Shown: positions 8,862-17,453 of the stretch, piece by piece
Layout: every line of letters starts with the position of its first letter
Position numbering within the stretch: position 1 is the stretch's first letter
Assembly (NCBI RefSeq): GCF_000482545.1
Contig: NZ_KI519455.1
Span: 806,001 to 870,000 of the forward strand
Length of the DNA: 64,000 nucleotides
Direction of reading: 5' to 3'
Origin: Arthrobacter sp. 35W
GTDB lineage: Bacteria; Actinomycetota; Actinomycetes; Actinomycetales; Micrococcaceae
The notes under the pieces: model-generated
Told to the model about the DNA's origin: nothing
Databases searched by the model: none
The model's input: the letters and a program-made list of their open reading frames with translations, nothing else
Made by a program: the position numbers and the translations under genes

Positions 8862-8913
8862 GCATCGGCCGCGGGCCGGTGAACCCCGGGGTTCACCGGC
8901 CCGCGGCCGATGC
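8862..8913. repeat. Perfect 52-bp palindrome
   Basis: The 26 bases 8862-8887 (starting GCATCGGCCGCGGG) are exactly the reverse complement of 8888-8913, with no spacer. Symmetry stops abruptly on both sides (A at 8861, C at 8914). It lies between two convergent genes. Spacer-free palindromes of this length are rare because they can extrude cruciforms and are unstable, so it is either recent, selected, or the fold-back end of a mobile element. Confidence 0.85.
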
Positions 8914-8989
8914 CGTCGCCAGGCACGACTATGCTCCGCACATCGTGGAGCTGCGTGCAGATCGGAATCAGGGGCCACGACCGGAGGCG

Positions 8990-9026
8990 CACCGAGGGGC
9001 AGCCAGATGTTGGCTGCCCCTCGGTG
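8990..9026. terminator. 16-bp perfect hairpin between convergent genes
   Basis: CACCGAGGGGCAGCCA (8990-9005) and TGGCTGCCCCTCGGTG (9011-9026) form a perfect 16-bp stem with a GATGT loop. It lies 104 bp beyond the stop of the minus-strand 489-residue gene and downstream of the AbiE pair, so it could end transcription from both sides. No U-tract is present. Confidence 0.55.
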
Positions 9027-9129
9027 ATGCCTGTCAGCAGTTCCGGCGGGTTCTGCCGGCCTGTCTGCCCACGGAGGGTTGACGTGGGTACGCGGCGTAC
9101 CTTCGAGTAGTCAATGCGCCGCTGTCAGA

Positions 9130-10599
9130 TCAGCGGGCCGGGCCGAAGTCAGGGAACACGAACGCACTGAACAGCGCGGTTTCGCCCGCGGAGGCACCGC
9201 GCAGGCGCAGGGCGTAGCTGAGCAGGGCGTGATCGATCATGGAGACCCGGTCGCCTTCCACCAGGGCGTCGTCGGAGAGGTTGTCGATGGCCCAGGTGAT
9301 GGCGGAACGGCCTTCGTAACGTTCCCGCGGGGTGAAGAGCAGCTCTGGTTTGCCGATCTCTCCGAGAATATTGAGCACGTAGCTGACCGGGAAAGGACGG
9401 TTTTCCCGGTCGAGGGGGCTGTCCAGGTCAGGGAACGAATCGGCCATGCGTTCCAGCGCCTCGTCCGGGATCAGGTCCATCCGGCCGGTCATCATCGCCA
9501 GTTCGATGATGTACGGGTAGGCGTTGCCCCGTGGCGAGTAGTTCTCCCCAGGGTCCACGATGTCCAAAACAGCGGCGACGTCCTCCATGAAGGAGTCAAG
9601 GTCCGGGATTTCCTCGGCCAGGCGGCCCAGGTTGTGCAGGGCAATGACGTAGTACTGGGCCATGTGGACCCGGATGTTCCAGGGGATCTGGCCCATCAGC
9701 TCCTTGGCCACGGCCAAGGCGTCCACCGGCCGGGTCAGGTACTCGGGCCTGCCGCACATGGCGACCGCGTTGAGCATGGTCAGGAGGGGGTAGACCTTTT
9801 TCCAGGGGATCGTGAGGTGGTTGTCGAAGGCTGGCCAGTTTTGGATCTCGTCGGCCCTCGTCAGGTATTCGAGGACTTCCTGCATGTAGTCGCGATCGCC
9901 GTCAAAGATATGCTCCGTGTAGCCGAGCAGTGCGATCACGGACATCAGCATCCCGCCGGCCCTGCCGCAGAAGTAGGGAATGGGGATCCGGTCCAACAGG
10001 TCCAGCGCCTCGATGATGTGGTTCCGTTCGGCGGCAACCAGGCGGTCGCCCAGGCCCAGCTGGCCGAGGGCGAGGAAGACAGCGCTGCTGGCACAGACAC
10101 GTTCGTATTCTCCGTGGCGGCCCTGGTTGTCGTCCGCGATCTGGTCCGGGGCGATCTCGTCGAGCATGCCAAGCACCTCCGCGGGGAAGTCACGGTCCGC
10201 TGTAAGGAGCGGTCCCAGCCCAAGTTTGGCGAAGGCGTCCATGAGGATGCTTCCGGCCATGGCACGGTAGTACGCGTTGGGCACCGAGCGGACGGATTCC
10301 AGCAGCGGATCCACCGCGGATTCCACCCAGCTATGGTCGCTGCCCGGTTCGGCAGTCTTGAGCGTGAAGTCCGCCAGCTCGCGGCAGGACCGCGTGTAGG
10401 TGTCCAGCGGGGACACTTTCGCGACCAACTGATCGAAGGTGTCCCGGATGTAACCGGCGACGGTCTGGTCATAGTCGATCGGGTACTGACCCAGGCCGAT
10501 GCCTCGGAGCATCCGGCTCCACGGGGTCGCGATCATCCGGGATTCGATAGGCATGTCGGCCAGCCCGGAGATGGGAAGGGAACGCAGGACAGGGTTCAT
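9130..10599 (-). CDS. Unrecognised 489-residue, probably all-helical protein
   Basis: I do not recognise a family. No signal peptide or membrane span is seen, so it should be cytosolic. The composition and spacing (many short Leu/Ala/Met helices, repeated motifs such as PYFCGRAGGMLMSVIALLG, WKKVYPLLTMLNAVAMCGR and FPVSYVLNILGEIGKPELL) suggest stacked helix pairs, as in an alpha/alpha toroid or helical-repeat barrel. It starts with GAGGAC 6 bp before ATG and lies 52 bp after the 1245-residue acyltransferase/kinase gene, so the two are very likely co-transcribed. It could be an enzyme of the toroid type or a partner of the large protein; neither can be shown from sequence. Confidence 0.75.
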   Translation of the reverse strand: MNPVLRSLPISGLADMPIESRMIATPWSRMLRGIGLGQYPIDYDQTVAGYIRDTFDQLVAKVSPLDTYTRSCRELADFTLKTAEPGSDHSWVESAVDPLLESVRSVPNAYYRAMAGSILMDAFAKLGLGPLLTADRDFPAEVLGMLDEIAPDQIADDNQGRHGEYERVCASSAVFLALGQLGLGDRLVAAERNHIIEALDLLDRIPIPYFCGRAGGMLMSVIALLGYTEHIFDGDRDYMQEVLEYLTRADEIQNWPAFDNHLTIPWKKVYPLLTMLNAVAMCGRPEYLTRPVDALAVAKELMGQIPWNIRVHMAQYYVIALHNLGRLAEEIPDLDSFMEDVAAVLDIVDPGENYSPRGNAYPYIIELAMMTGRMDLIPDEALERMADSFPDLDSPLDRENRPFPVSYVLNILGEIGKPELLFTPRERYEGRSAITWAIDNLSDDALVEGDRVSMIDHALLSYALRLRGASAGETALFSAFVFPDFGPAR

Positions 10600-10651
10600 T
10601 TGTCAGTCCTCAGATAGGAATGGTGTTCAAGGAGTTTTGGGTTCGGCGGTG

Positions 10652-13600
10652 CTACGTAGTGGCCGCGTTTCCGGTCGCCGGGACCGGAATTCCGAGGAAC
10701 TCGGTGCGGGTGCCTTCGAGCATTTCAAGAGCCCAGTTCAGCCACTTGATGCCTTCGGCGTAGATCGCGACCGGTCGGCGTTGCGCCAGCGGAGTGTCTG
10801 TCAGGGACCCGTCTACTTCGGAGAGGAAGTGGAACGGCGGCATCGCGGTGAAGTGCGTGCCCATGGTGAACACAAAGCGGGTCAGCCAGTGCGGGTCGTC
10901 CCGGTGCTGGGCGGAGTCGGGATCGTCGAGCTGGTAAACCGATCGCATTACCCGGGCGAAGTGTGCCTCCATCCCGGACTGGTCGGTGATTGGTTCACCC
11001 TGCTCGACGACGTCGCGGACGTTGTACGCGCGTTGGTAGGGATTGCCGGTGCGGAACCGGACGTCGATGGTGGGCACCCCGTCGACGGTGCGGGTGTCGA
11101 GCTCGAACTGTTCGTAGTGCATCTCGTCGTAGTGTCCGAGGGAGTTGTGCCACGGCTTGTTGTCGTACATCGGGTCATCGCTGGTGTCCGCGCCGTCGCT
11201 GCGGTAGCCGATGGCGCGCGGGTCGAGGAACATCACCCCGATCGAATCGGCGGTGATTGCTTGAAGTGCCGAGTCGACCTCGGCGGGGGCGGCGCCGGAT
11301 TCGATGACCCGCTGGGCGGTGAGCAAGGGTTCGACGTTGATGATCTTGACGTTTTCCGTGTTCGTGTCACCCATGACCAGGGCGTGGAAACAGGGTTCCA
11401 GGGTGTCCTGGAATTCCTTGCTGGCCCGCAATGCCACCAGGAGGGGCCCCACGTTGCGCAGGGTCCGCCCGTTGATCACGATCTGTTCCGGGTCAAGGAG
11501 CCATGACCCGAAGGTTTCCGGTGCGGTGCGTCGGCAGAGTTCCAGGCGGTGCTCGATCTTGGTGAGGTACTGCTCTTCGAGCGTTTCCCCGGGAGCCGGC
11601 TGGCGCCGTACCGTGTGTACGTCCCGGTGCAGCACGCCGAGGATCACTTCGTACACGCGGGCAACGACCGCAGACGGCGGGCTGGTCCTTTCGACCCATC
11701 TGCTGACTTCTTCGCCGGGAACATAGGACATTTCGTAGATGAGTTCCCGGAACTCTTCGGAGCGGTCCGCGGCGAGGTGCAACGGCACGGGGAGGCCACG
11801 GGCGGTGATTTTCCCGACCTGGGGGAACACCCGGCCGAGTGAGGGAGGTAATGCCCGGAGGTATTCTGCCTGACGTTGTGCCTTCGCGAACGGCGGCAGC
11901 ATCACTCCCGTCCCCTCCGGGTCCCAGTTCACGGTGGTAAGGGCATCGCTGAGGACCTTGCGCACCCGGACTCCCGGGACGTCGTCGTGTTCGAAGAACA
12001 TCGTCATCGATTCGCTGCCCCCGGCGCCGAAACCGATCACGGTCTCGCCCGGCTCAATGTACGCGTTCACGGTGCTGCTGAGGATCTTCCGACCCTGGGC
12101 ATACCGGAGGACCCGTTCACCTTCGTGGGAGCGGACGAGGGACGAACCTTCGTCCGCCGCATCGAGTGCACGGTTGATCCCTTTCCGCCACAGTTCCGCA
12201 GGTACCCGGACGGAGACGACCCGGGCCTGGTGCGGGGTCGACCGGACCCGGTACGATGCCAGCACGGAGCCGAGCGAGACGACCAGGCAGGCACCGTTGA
12301 GCTGGACGAGCCGTTCGGGGCGGTCCAGGGCGGCGTTGTGGAACACCCGGGCGGTGGCGTCCTGCAGCTCGCGCCGTGTATGCAGTGGCACCCCGTCGGG
12401 CGACAGCACGGGAATCGTGGAATCACCGATCTCGGGCAGGAGCCTTTCCAGCTCCGCGTTCACACGGTCCGGCCAGGGCTCAGGGTCGAACGTCAATGCC
12501 ACCAGGGGGATGATGCTCGCCGGTGTCACCGAGTGGGCCACGGCGAGGGCTAGCAGCCAGCCGGACCGGTCGCTGCCGGCGAGGTTGTGGTCTGTTTGGG
12601 CTATCAGCGACGGGCGGTAGATCCGCAGCAGTTCAAACAGGGCAAGCCGGTGCGCCACGAAGGCGACAGCGGCCTGGATGCTCACCAATCCGTGACCGGC
12701 CTGCCGCAGGCGCGGGGTCACGGAGGCGATGTCGGTGTAGATCCGGTCTGCTGGCGGTTGGGCCCGGGCCAGGGCCCGCGCGGCCCGGACAATCTCATCC
12801 GCGCTGGTGTCGGGGGACTTTTCGAAGTGGAACACTATTGATTCGGCGTGGCTGGCCCGGTCCAACAAGACCACCTCGACTTTGCCGTCCGGGTGCAGCG
12901 CCTCCAACTCGGTCGCGGCGTGGCCGAGCGTCGAGGCCTCCCCGTTCAGCCGCTTCTTCACCCTGGATCGTGCGACAAGCAGGCCTTCGGCAATGTCTTC
13001 CCGGTGTGCCAGGGTGTGTCGGAATAGATCGAGGAAGCGGCGCAGCCCGTCAAGATCATCACGGCGGGGCCGGCTGACTACGTCGGTGATCGCTTCCCCG
13101 ATCACGCGCCGCACCCAGAGCAGCGGCAGCGGCGAGGCGGACGGACCGAAGACGTCACGCAACAGTTCCAGATGTGCCGGACTAATGGAGGCGCCCGGTG
13201 ACCGCAGTTCACGCAGCGCGGAGCGGAAGCGGTCGGCGACGCTCATCGCGTCCAGGACGCCGGTGTCATCGGCCGTCCATGACGTGGCGGGCACGTCGAC
13301 CCCGTTCGCCGTCAGCAACTCCACGGAGCGGTTCCCCAAACCGATTTCCAGGATCACATCGGGATCGATGTGCTTGATCTCCTCGGCGGTGCCCTCGGAG
13401 TCCATGATCCGGTCGGCCATGGCGAGCACGGCGTCGCGGATCTCCTCGGCGGACGTCAGCACCGCCTTCCGGTGGTTCGCGATGACTGGTGTGTGCGGTG
13501 TGCGGAACTCGATCCGCTGCGAGGCCATCCAACTCGATAGAGCATCCCGGACAACGCTCATCCGTGCGGAATGGGCCAGGAATGTCGTGGGCGTTTTGAG

Positions 13601-14389
13601 CTCGGTCGCTTCGATGAGCGGGTAACGCTCAAGCCTCTTCATGAAGCGAGGCAGATAGCCGCCGCGGACGTACACATTGGCCTGGCGCCACGAGTACCGC
13701 TTATGCACCTCCACGTCCGTCGACAGAACAGACGAGGCGAGGTCCTTCAGTAGTTCCTCCAAATGCTCCGGGTCGCCGACAAGCCCCAGGACGTGTGCCG
13801 GTTCCTCGACCGGGAATTCCCCGGGCGTGAACGGGGGCAAATGTCCGCGCAGTTCCTGCAAAAACTCGTCCCCGGTGTCGGCTGCCCCGGCGTCGGGGGC
13901 GGAAGCGAGGAGCATGAGAGGTGTGAACGCCTCCGCAATGCGGACGCCCTCTCCCACCGTCAGCGCTCCCGAGGCGACTGCAGCGCTCAGAACCCCGAAA
14001 CTCTCCCCCGTGAATGCGGCGAAGGAGTACCCCACCCCGCGGATTGCGGCCAGATGTTCGAATCGGTCGGCCAGGGCCAGGTTTGCGGCAAGTACGCCTG
14101 CGCCGATCCTGCCCTGCCTGCGCAGTCGGTCCGGCGGCAGGCTGCCCTCAAGCAGCAGCTCTGCTTTTGTCGCCGGGTCCCGCAGGGCCGCTGCCGCTTC
14201 GTCCAGAAGCGTCAACGTGCGCAGCGGCGCGTCGTTCAGAATCGCGGCCGCCGCCCCACGGTATGCGGCCCGGCTTCCCAGGCCGGGAAAGAATCCGACC
14301 AGCCGGGCCTGCGCCGGGGCTGGGTCTTGGATTGGGATGCCGGGTGTTCCCTTTGGAACGGCCGGCAGAACGGAAGTTGCCATGAACAT
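10652..14389 (-). CDS. 1245-residue acyltransferase / phosphotransferase-like fusion protein
   Basis: Residues ~30-365 form an FabD/polyketide-type acyltransferase domain. FPGLGSR (34-40) stands for the FPGQGSQ motif, GESFG carries the nucleophile Ser130, AHSARM the His273, and DPDVILEIGLGNRS the final conserved strand. Residues ~500-640 contain a second stretch that looks AT-like (SIQAAVAFVAHRLALFELLR) but has no GxSxG. Residues ~760-1130 resemble an aminoglycoside-phosphotransferase/protein-kinase fold. A Gly-rich loop GFGAGGSE and VRVRKVL (Lys811) are followed by MGDTNTEN (1006-1013) in the catalytic-loop position. The metal-binding equivalent is FLDPRAIGY (Asp1056), and MYDNKPWHNSLGHYDEM then recalls sugar/capsule kinases. 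ATG 14389 follows AAAGGGG. An enzyme that both acylates and phosphorylates a small molecule is inferred. Confidence 0.85.
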   Translation of the reverse strand: MFMATSVLPAVPKGTPGIPIQDPAPAQARLVGFFPGLGSRAAYRGAAAAILNDAPLRTLTLLDEAAAALRDPATKAELLLEGSLPPDRLRRQGRIGAGVLAANLALADRFEHLAAIRGVGYSFAAFTGESFGVLSAAVASGALTVGEGVRIAEAFTPLMLLASAPDAGAADTGDEFLQELRGHLPPFTPGEFPVEEPAHVLGLVGDPEHLEELLKDLASSVLSTDVEVHKRYSWRQANVYVRGGYLPRFMKRLERYPLIEATELKTPTTFLAHSARMSVVRDALSSWMASQRIEFRTPHTPVIANHRKAVLTSAEEIRDAVLAMADRIMDSEGTAEEIKHIDPDVILEIGLGNRSVELLTANGVDVPATSWTADDTGVLDAMSVADRFRSALRELRSPGASISPAHLELLRDVFGPSASPLPLLWVRRVIGEAITDVVSRPRRDDLDGLRRFLDLFRHTLAHREDIAEGLLVARSRVKKRLNGEASTLGHAATELEALHPDGKVEVVLLDRASHAESIVFHFEKSPDTSADEIVRAARALARAQPPADRIYTDIASVTPRLRQAGHGLVSIQAAVAFVAHRLALFELLRIYRPSLIAQTDHNLAGSDRSGWLLALAVAHSVTPASIIPLVALTFDPEPWPDRVNAELERLLPEIGDSTIPVLSPDGVPLHTRRELQDATARVFHNAALDRPERLVQLNGACLVVSLGSVLASYRVRSTPHQARVVSVRVPAELWRKGINRALDAADEGSSLVRSHEGERVLRYAQGRKILSSTVNAYIEPGETVIGFGAGGSESMTMFFEHDDVPGVRVRKVLSDALTTVNWDPEGTGVMLPPFAKAQRQAEYLRALPPSLGRVFPQVGKITARGLPVPLHLAADRSEEFRELIYEMSYVPGEEVSRWVERTSPPSAVVARVYEVILGVLHRDVHTVRRQPAPGETLEEQYLTKIEHRLELCRRTAPETFGSWLLDPEQIVINGRTLRNVGPLLVALRASKEFQDTLEPCFHALVMGDTNTENVKIINVEPLLTAQRVIESGAAPAEVDSALQAITADSIGVMFLDPRAIGYRSDGADTSDDPMYDNKPWHNSLGHYDEMHYEQFELDTRTVDGVPTIDVRFRTGNPYQRAYNVRDVVEQGEPITDQSGMEAHFARVMRSVYQLDDPDSAQHRDDPHWLTRFVFTMGTHFTAMPPFHFLSEVDGSLTDTPLAQRRPVAIYAEGIKWLNWALEMLEGTRTEFLGIPVPATGNAATT

Positions 14390-14538
14390 GCCTTACCCCT
14401 TTACTTCAACACGAAGACGATTCCTGGTTTACTTCGGCACGGTCCAATTCTGTGCCTTTCTGACCGCCAAGGTTTCCGTGGGGGACGGCCGCATCATTCG
14501 CGGCGGGTCCCCGCGTCAATCTGGCGGCGGTGGTGTCC

Positions 14539-15954
14539 TCAGGCCGTGGTTTTGCTGCTGGCAGGCAGTCGCAGGAAGAGCGCGACCACGACGGCGGAGA
14601 CCAGGCAGATGGCCGCGTTGATGCCGATTGCGGCCTGGAGTCCGGGGAGGAGCGTTGAGGCAGCGAAGGCAGTGACGATTGCTGACATGACGGGGGTGCC
14701 GAGGGTGATGCCGACCTGCTGGCTCATGGTGATCAGGCCGGTGGCGAGGCCCTGCTGTTCGGCCGGCACTCCAGTGGTGGAGGCGACGGTGTAGCCGACG
14801 ATCGCGACCAGGTTGGCGACGCCGCCGATGAAGGTGACGGCCAGCAGCGGAATGACCCAGGCCTGGTTGTCGGAGACGAAGGCGAGTGGGAGGGTCGCGG
14901 CGCCCTGGATGATGAAGCCGATGACGATTGCGTTCTTGGAGTTGATCTTTCCGATGACTTTCGGAGCGATGAGTCCGCCCAGGACGGTCCCGATGCCGAG
15001 CCAGGCGAAGATCAGGCCGGCGGTGACGGCGTTGAATCCGAGGGTTTCCTGCAGGTAGAGGGTGAGCGGGAACACCAGCGACGTCTCGGTCGCGAACGCA
15101 AGGAGCCCGGCGAAGTTGCCCCAGGCGATGTTGCGGCGCTTCAGCAGCGCCGGGTCGAGAAGGGGTTCGGCGACGCTGGATTCGATCCACAGGAAGACCG
15201 CGAACAGGATCGCAGCTGCGAGGATCGGGCCCCAGGCGAGCGGGTCGGCCCATCCGGCCGCGCCGGCGGTGGTAATGCCGTAGACGAGGGAGACCAGGGC
15301 AAGAGTGACGGTGATCGCGCCGGGAGTGTCCAGGCGGGGTCGGCGTTCGGTGGGCTTGTCGGTCAGCGCGAACGGGGCCGTGGCCAGGACGAACAGGGCG
15401 ATGACGACGTTGATGAAGAAGGCCCAACGCCAGCTCACCAAGCCGGCGAGCACACCGCCGAGGGCGGCACCGGTGGTGAACCCTGCGGCCATGAGGGCGC
15501 CGCTGAGGCCGAGGATGCGGGCGCGGGCCGGCCCTTCGGTGAACATGGTGGTGAGTAGTGACAGGGCCGCCGGGGTGACCATGGCGGTGGCGAGGCCCTG
15601 CCCGACGCGGGCAGTCAGCAGCAGCACGGGTTCGGCGGCGAGGCCGGCGACAAGGGAGGAGGCACCGAGAAGGACGATGCCGAGGATGAATAGGCGTTTG
15701 CGGCCGAACAGGTCGGCGACGCGGCCGAAGAACAGGGTGAAGCCGGCCGCGCATAGGGCGAACGCGGTGACGATCCATTGCAGGTTCGCGGTGGTGAAAC
15801 CGAGGTCGCGGCCGATGTGCGGCAGGGCGACATTGAGGACGGAGAAGTCCACGGCGAGGGTAAAATTCGCCGTGAGCAGCACGGCGACGGCCAGACGCTG
15901 GCGGCCGGTAAGCCGTTCCGCCGCCCTGGTCGCGAGCAAAGTATTCGCGGTCAT
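14539..15954 (-). CDS. MFS drug-efflux transporter (DHA2/EmrB-QacA type)
   Basis: 471 residues with about 14 predicted membrane helices. Helix 1 contains the family pattern LDxxIVNVALP as VDFSVLNVALPHIGRDLG. The loop 2-3 motif A is GRVADLFGRKRLFILG, and motif C is in the GLSGALMAAGFTTGAALGG region. It is a proton-coupled exporter of the EmrB/QacA type. It sits 102 bp downstream of the flavodoxin-like oxidoreductase and 149 bp upstream of the acyltransferase/kinase gene on the same strand. Export of the product of that cluster, or resistance to a toxic compound sensed by the ArsR protein, are both reasonable. Confidence 0.9.
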   Translation of the reverse strand: MTANTLLATRAAERLTGRQRLAVAVLLTANFTLAVDFSVLNVALPHIGRDLGFTTANLQWIVTAFALCAAGFTLFFGRVADLFGRKRLFILGIVLLGASSLVAGLAAEPVLLLTARVGQGLATAMVTPAALSLLTTMFTEGPARARILGLSGALMAAGFTTGAALGGVLAGLVSWRWAFFINVVIALFVLATAPFALTDKPTERRPRLDTPGAITVTLALVSLVYGITTAGAAGWADPLAWGPILAAAILFAVFLWIESSVAEPLLDPALLKRRNIAWGNFAGLLAFATETSLVFPLTLYLQETLGFNAVTAGLIFAWLGIGTVLGGLIAPKVIGKINSKNAIVIGFIIQGAATLPLAFVSDNQAWVIPLLAVTFIGGVANLVAIVGYTVASTTGVPAEQQGLATGLITMSQQVGITLGTPVMSAIVTAFAASTLLPGLQAAIGINAAICLVSAVVVALFLRLPASSKTTA

Positions 15955-16056
15955 GGTGGTCTATCCCTTTCTGGTGCGGTATCCGGAAGTCCGGATGGGC
16001 GCAGTTGAGCTGCGGACGGGCATGATGCACTGTCCGCTGTCGTGATGGTGAGGTAG

Positions 16057-16767
16057 TTAGGAAGTGGCGGCCAGGGCGCGGTAGCGCGTGGAAGCCGCCA
16101 GGGGCCTGTGGTGAAGATTGCTGAAAGCGTCCCGCACCCGGTGGAGCGCTTCTGCCCGCAGGGCATCGTCCAGGTGGGCCGGGCCGTAAGTGATGATTGG
16201 TTCGAGGGCGGCGTAGCCGACGAACTCGAACATTCCGCGGTTGATGTGGAAGAGGAAATCATTGATGTCCCCGAACGCCCCGTCGGGGGCGAAGGCAGCG
16301 GCCGAACCGCCGGTCGTGGCCAGGACCACGGCTCGCCGCCCGGTCAAAGCGGCCTGCTCGAAGGCGCCGAGGTCGCCGCCGCTGACGCCGCCCATGACGA
16401 AGACCCGGTCCAGCCAGCCTTTGAGGATCGCCGGCAGGGAGAACCACCACAGCGGGAACGACAGCACCAGTAGATCGGCGTGGAACACCGCGTCCAGATC
16501 GGCGCGGACGTCCGCCGGCAGGGTCCCGTCCTTCACGGCATTCCATTGCTCGCGCTGCGGTTTGAACGGCCCCTCGAACGGCTCGAACTCGTCCCGGCCC
16601 AGGACAGGCTCCCATTTTTTTGCGTACAGGTCGATGAACTTGACGGCGTAACCCTGCGCCCGCAGGGACTCGGCGGCGGCGTGCGCCTGAGAGGTGGAAA
16701 ACGAGTCGGTCTCGGGATGGGCGTGGATGATGAGCGCCGAGGCGCGGGTGTCTGGTTGCGTGCTCAC
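16057..16767 (-). CDS. NAD(P)H dehydrogenase (quinone)-type flavoprotein
   Basis: 236 residues from GTG 16767; the ORF is open upstream but that part overlaps an operator-like sequence and the neighbouring gene. The flavodoxin-like fold of NQO1/MdaB/KefF relatives is shown by ALIIHAHPETDSFS, which binds the flavin phosphate. FPLWWFSLPAILKGWLDRVF and VVLATTGGSAAAFAPDG are the other conserved segments of the family. Such enzymes carry out two-electron reduction of quinones or nitro-compounds in the cytosol. Co-orientation with an ArsR regulator and a drug exporter suggests a detoxification module. Confidence 0.87.
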   Translation of the reverse strand: MSTQPDTRASALIIHAHPETDSFSTSQAHAAAESLRAQGYAVKFIDLYAKKWEPVLGRDEFEPFEGPFKPQREQWNAVKDGTLPADVRADLDAVFHADLLVLSFPLWWFSLPAILKGWLDRVFVMGGVSGGDLGAFEQAALTGRRAVVLATTGGSAAAFAPDGAFGDINDFLFHINRGMFEFVGYAALEPIITYGPAHLDDALRAEALHRVRDAFSNLHHRPLAASTRYRALAATS

Positions 16768-16786
16768 CCGCCCAGCATATCTACAG

Positions 16787-16806
16787 ATCGCGATATGTCG
16801 ATATGT
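16787..16806. promoter_or_regulatory. Candidate operator: tandem CGATATGT repeats
   Basis: CGATATGT occurs twice back to back (16791-16798 and 16799-16806), adjoining the palindrome ATCGCGAT (16787-16794). The block lies 20-39 bp upstream of the oxidoreductase GTG and immediately after the ArsR gene. It is AT-richer than its surroundings. A binding site for the ArsR protein controlling the oxidoreductase and exporter is inferred from symmetry and position only. Confidence 0.4.
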
Positions 16807-16808
16807 TG

Positions 16809-17141
16809 CTAAGTGTTGCCCGCAATCTTGTCCCCCACTTGGCGCAGGAGAGTCTCGTTGCGCCTGTAGTGGGTCCACTTGCCCACACGAGTGGATTGGA
16901 CCAACCCGGCACGTTCCAGGGTGGTCATGTACGAGGAGACCGTCGATTGGGCGAGGCCGCTTTTGGCTTTGATGTGGCTGCCACAGACCCCGACTTCGAT
17001 CCGGTCGGCGATGGGATCATACTCGGCGAATTCAGCGACCGGGTCACGGAGCCAATCCATGATCTGCAGGCGCACAGGATTGGCCAGTGCCTTGAGCGCA
17101 TCAAGCAGCTCATTGGCAGAGAGACCGTCTTTGTCACTCAT
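16809..17141 (-). CDS. ArsR-family transcriptional regulator
   Basis: 110 residues from ATG 17141, which has GAGGAGGT 8 bp upstream; a longer in-frame start at 17189 lacks such a site. The winged-helix domain reads LDALKALANPVRLQIMDWLR and AQSTVSSYMTTLERAGLV, typical of ArsR/SmtB repressors. No CxC metal-binding motif in helix 3 is seen (a lone Cys in GVCGSH), so it is probably not a metal sensor; redox or small-molecule sensing is more likely. It is the first gene of the minus-strand set with the oxidoreductase and the MFS exporter. Confidence 0.88.
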   Translation of the reverse strand: MSDKDGLSANELLDALKALANPVRLQIMDWLRDPVAEFAEYDPIADRIEVGVCGSHIKAKSGLAQSTVSSYMTTLERAGLVQSTRVGKWTHYRRNETLLRQVGDKIAGNT

Positions 17142-17223
17142 GGCACACACCTCCTCGGCAAACAGTCTATCCACCCGGTTCGCACCCAAAACAACCGATA
17201 CACACCGGAGATCCGGAATTCAG

Positions 17224-17451
17224 GTGAACCGTCTGTAAGTGTTGGTGGTGGCTGGCCTGGGGCTAGCTGGCAGGGTAGTACTGGTTCCTCCGACCAGGTG
17301 TGACTCATGAACCGTCTGACCCCGGTGGGGTGTCATTCCCGGGATCTGTCCGCCTGGTCGCAAGGGCCGGCGCCGTCCCGGCCCACCACGATGGCTTGAC
17401 TAGAAGCCTGCCCAACCCCTTTGGGGTTGTGGCCCCTTACAGACGGTTCAC
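17224..17451. mobile_element. 228-bp element with 16-bp terminal inverted repeats (MITE-like or IS remnant)
   Basis: GTGAACCGTCTGTAAG (17224-17239) is exactly inverted as CTTACAGACGGTTCAC (17436-17451). A shortened internal copy of the end (GAACCGTCTG) occurs near 17310. No transposase ORF is present in the 196 bp between the ends, and no target duplication is obvious. This layout fits a miniature inverted-repeat element or an internally deleted IS. The right end directly abuts the duplicated nuclease-gene fragment. Confidence 0.6.
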
Positions 17452-17453
17452 GT

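Noticed and set aside
9079-10617. 512-codon open frame on the plus strand
   Set aside because: Antisense shadow of the 489-residue helical protein, which has the ribosome-binding site and operon context.
10652-14389. Reading the AT domain as evidence of a polyketide synthase cluster
   Set aside because: There is no ketosynthase, acyl carrier or thioesterase domain in the protein or its neighbours, so a standard PKS is not supported.
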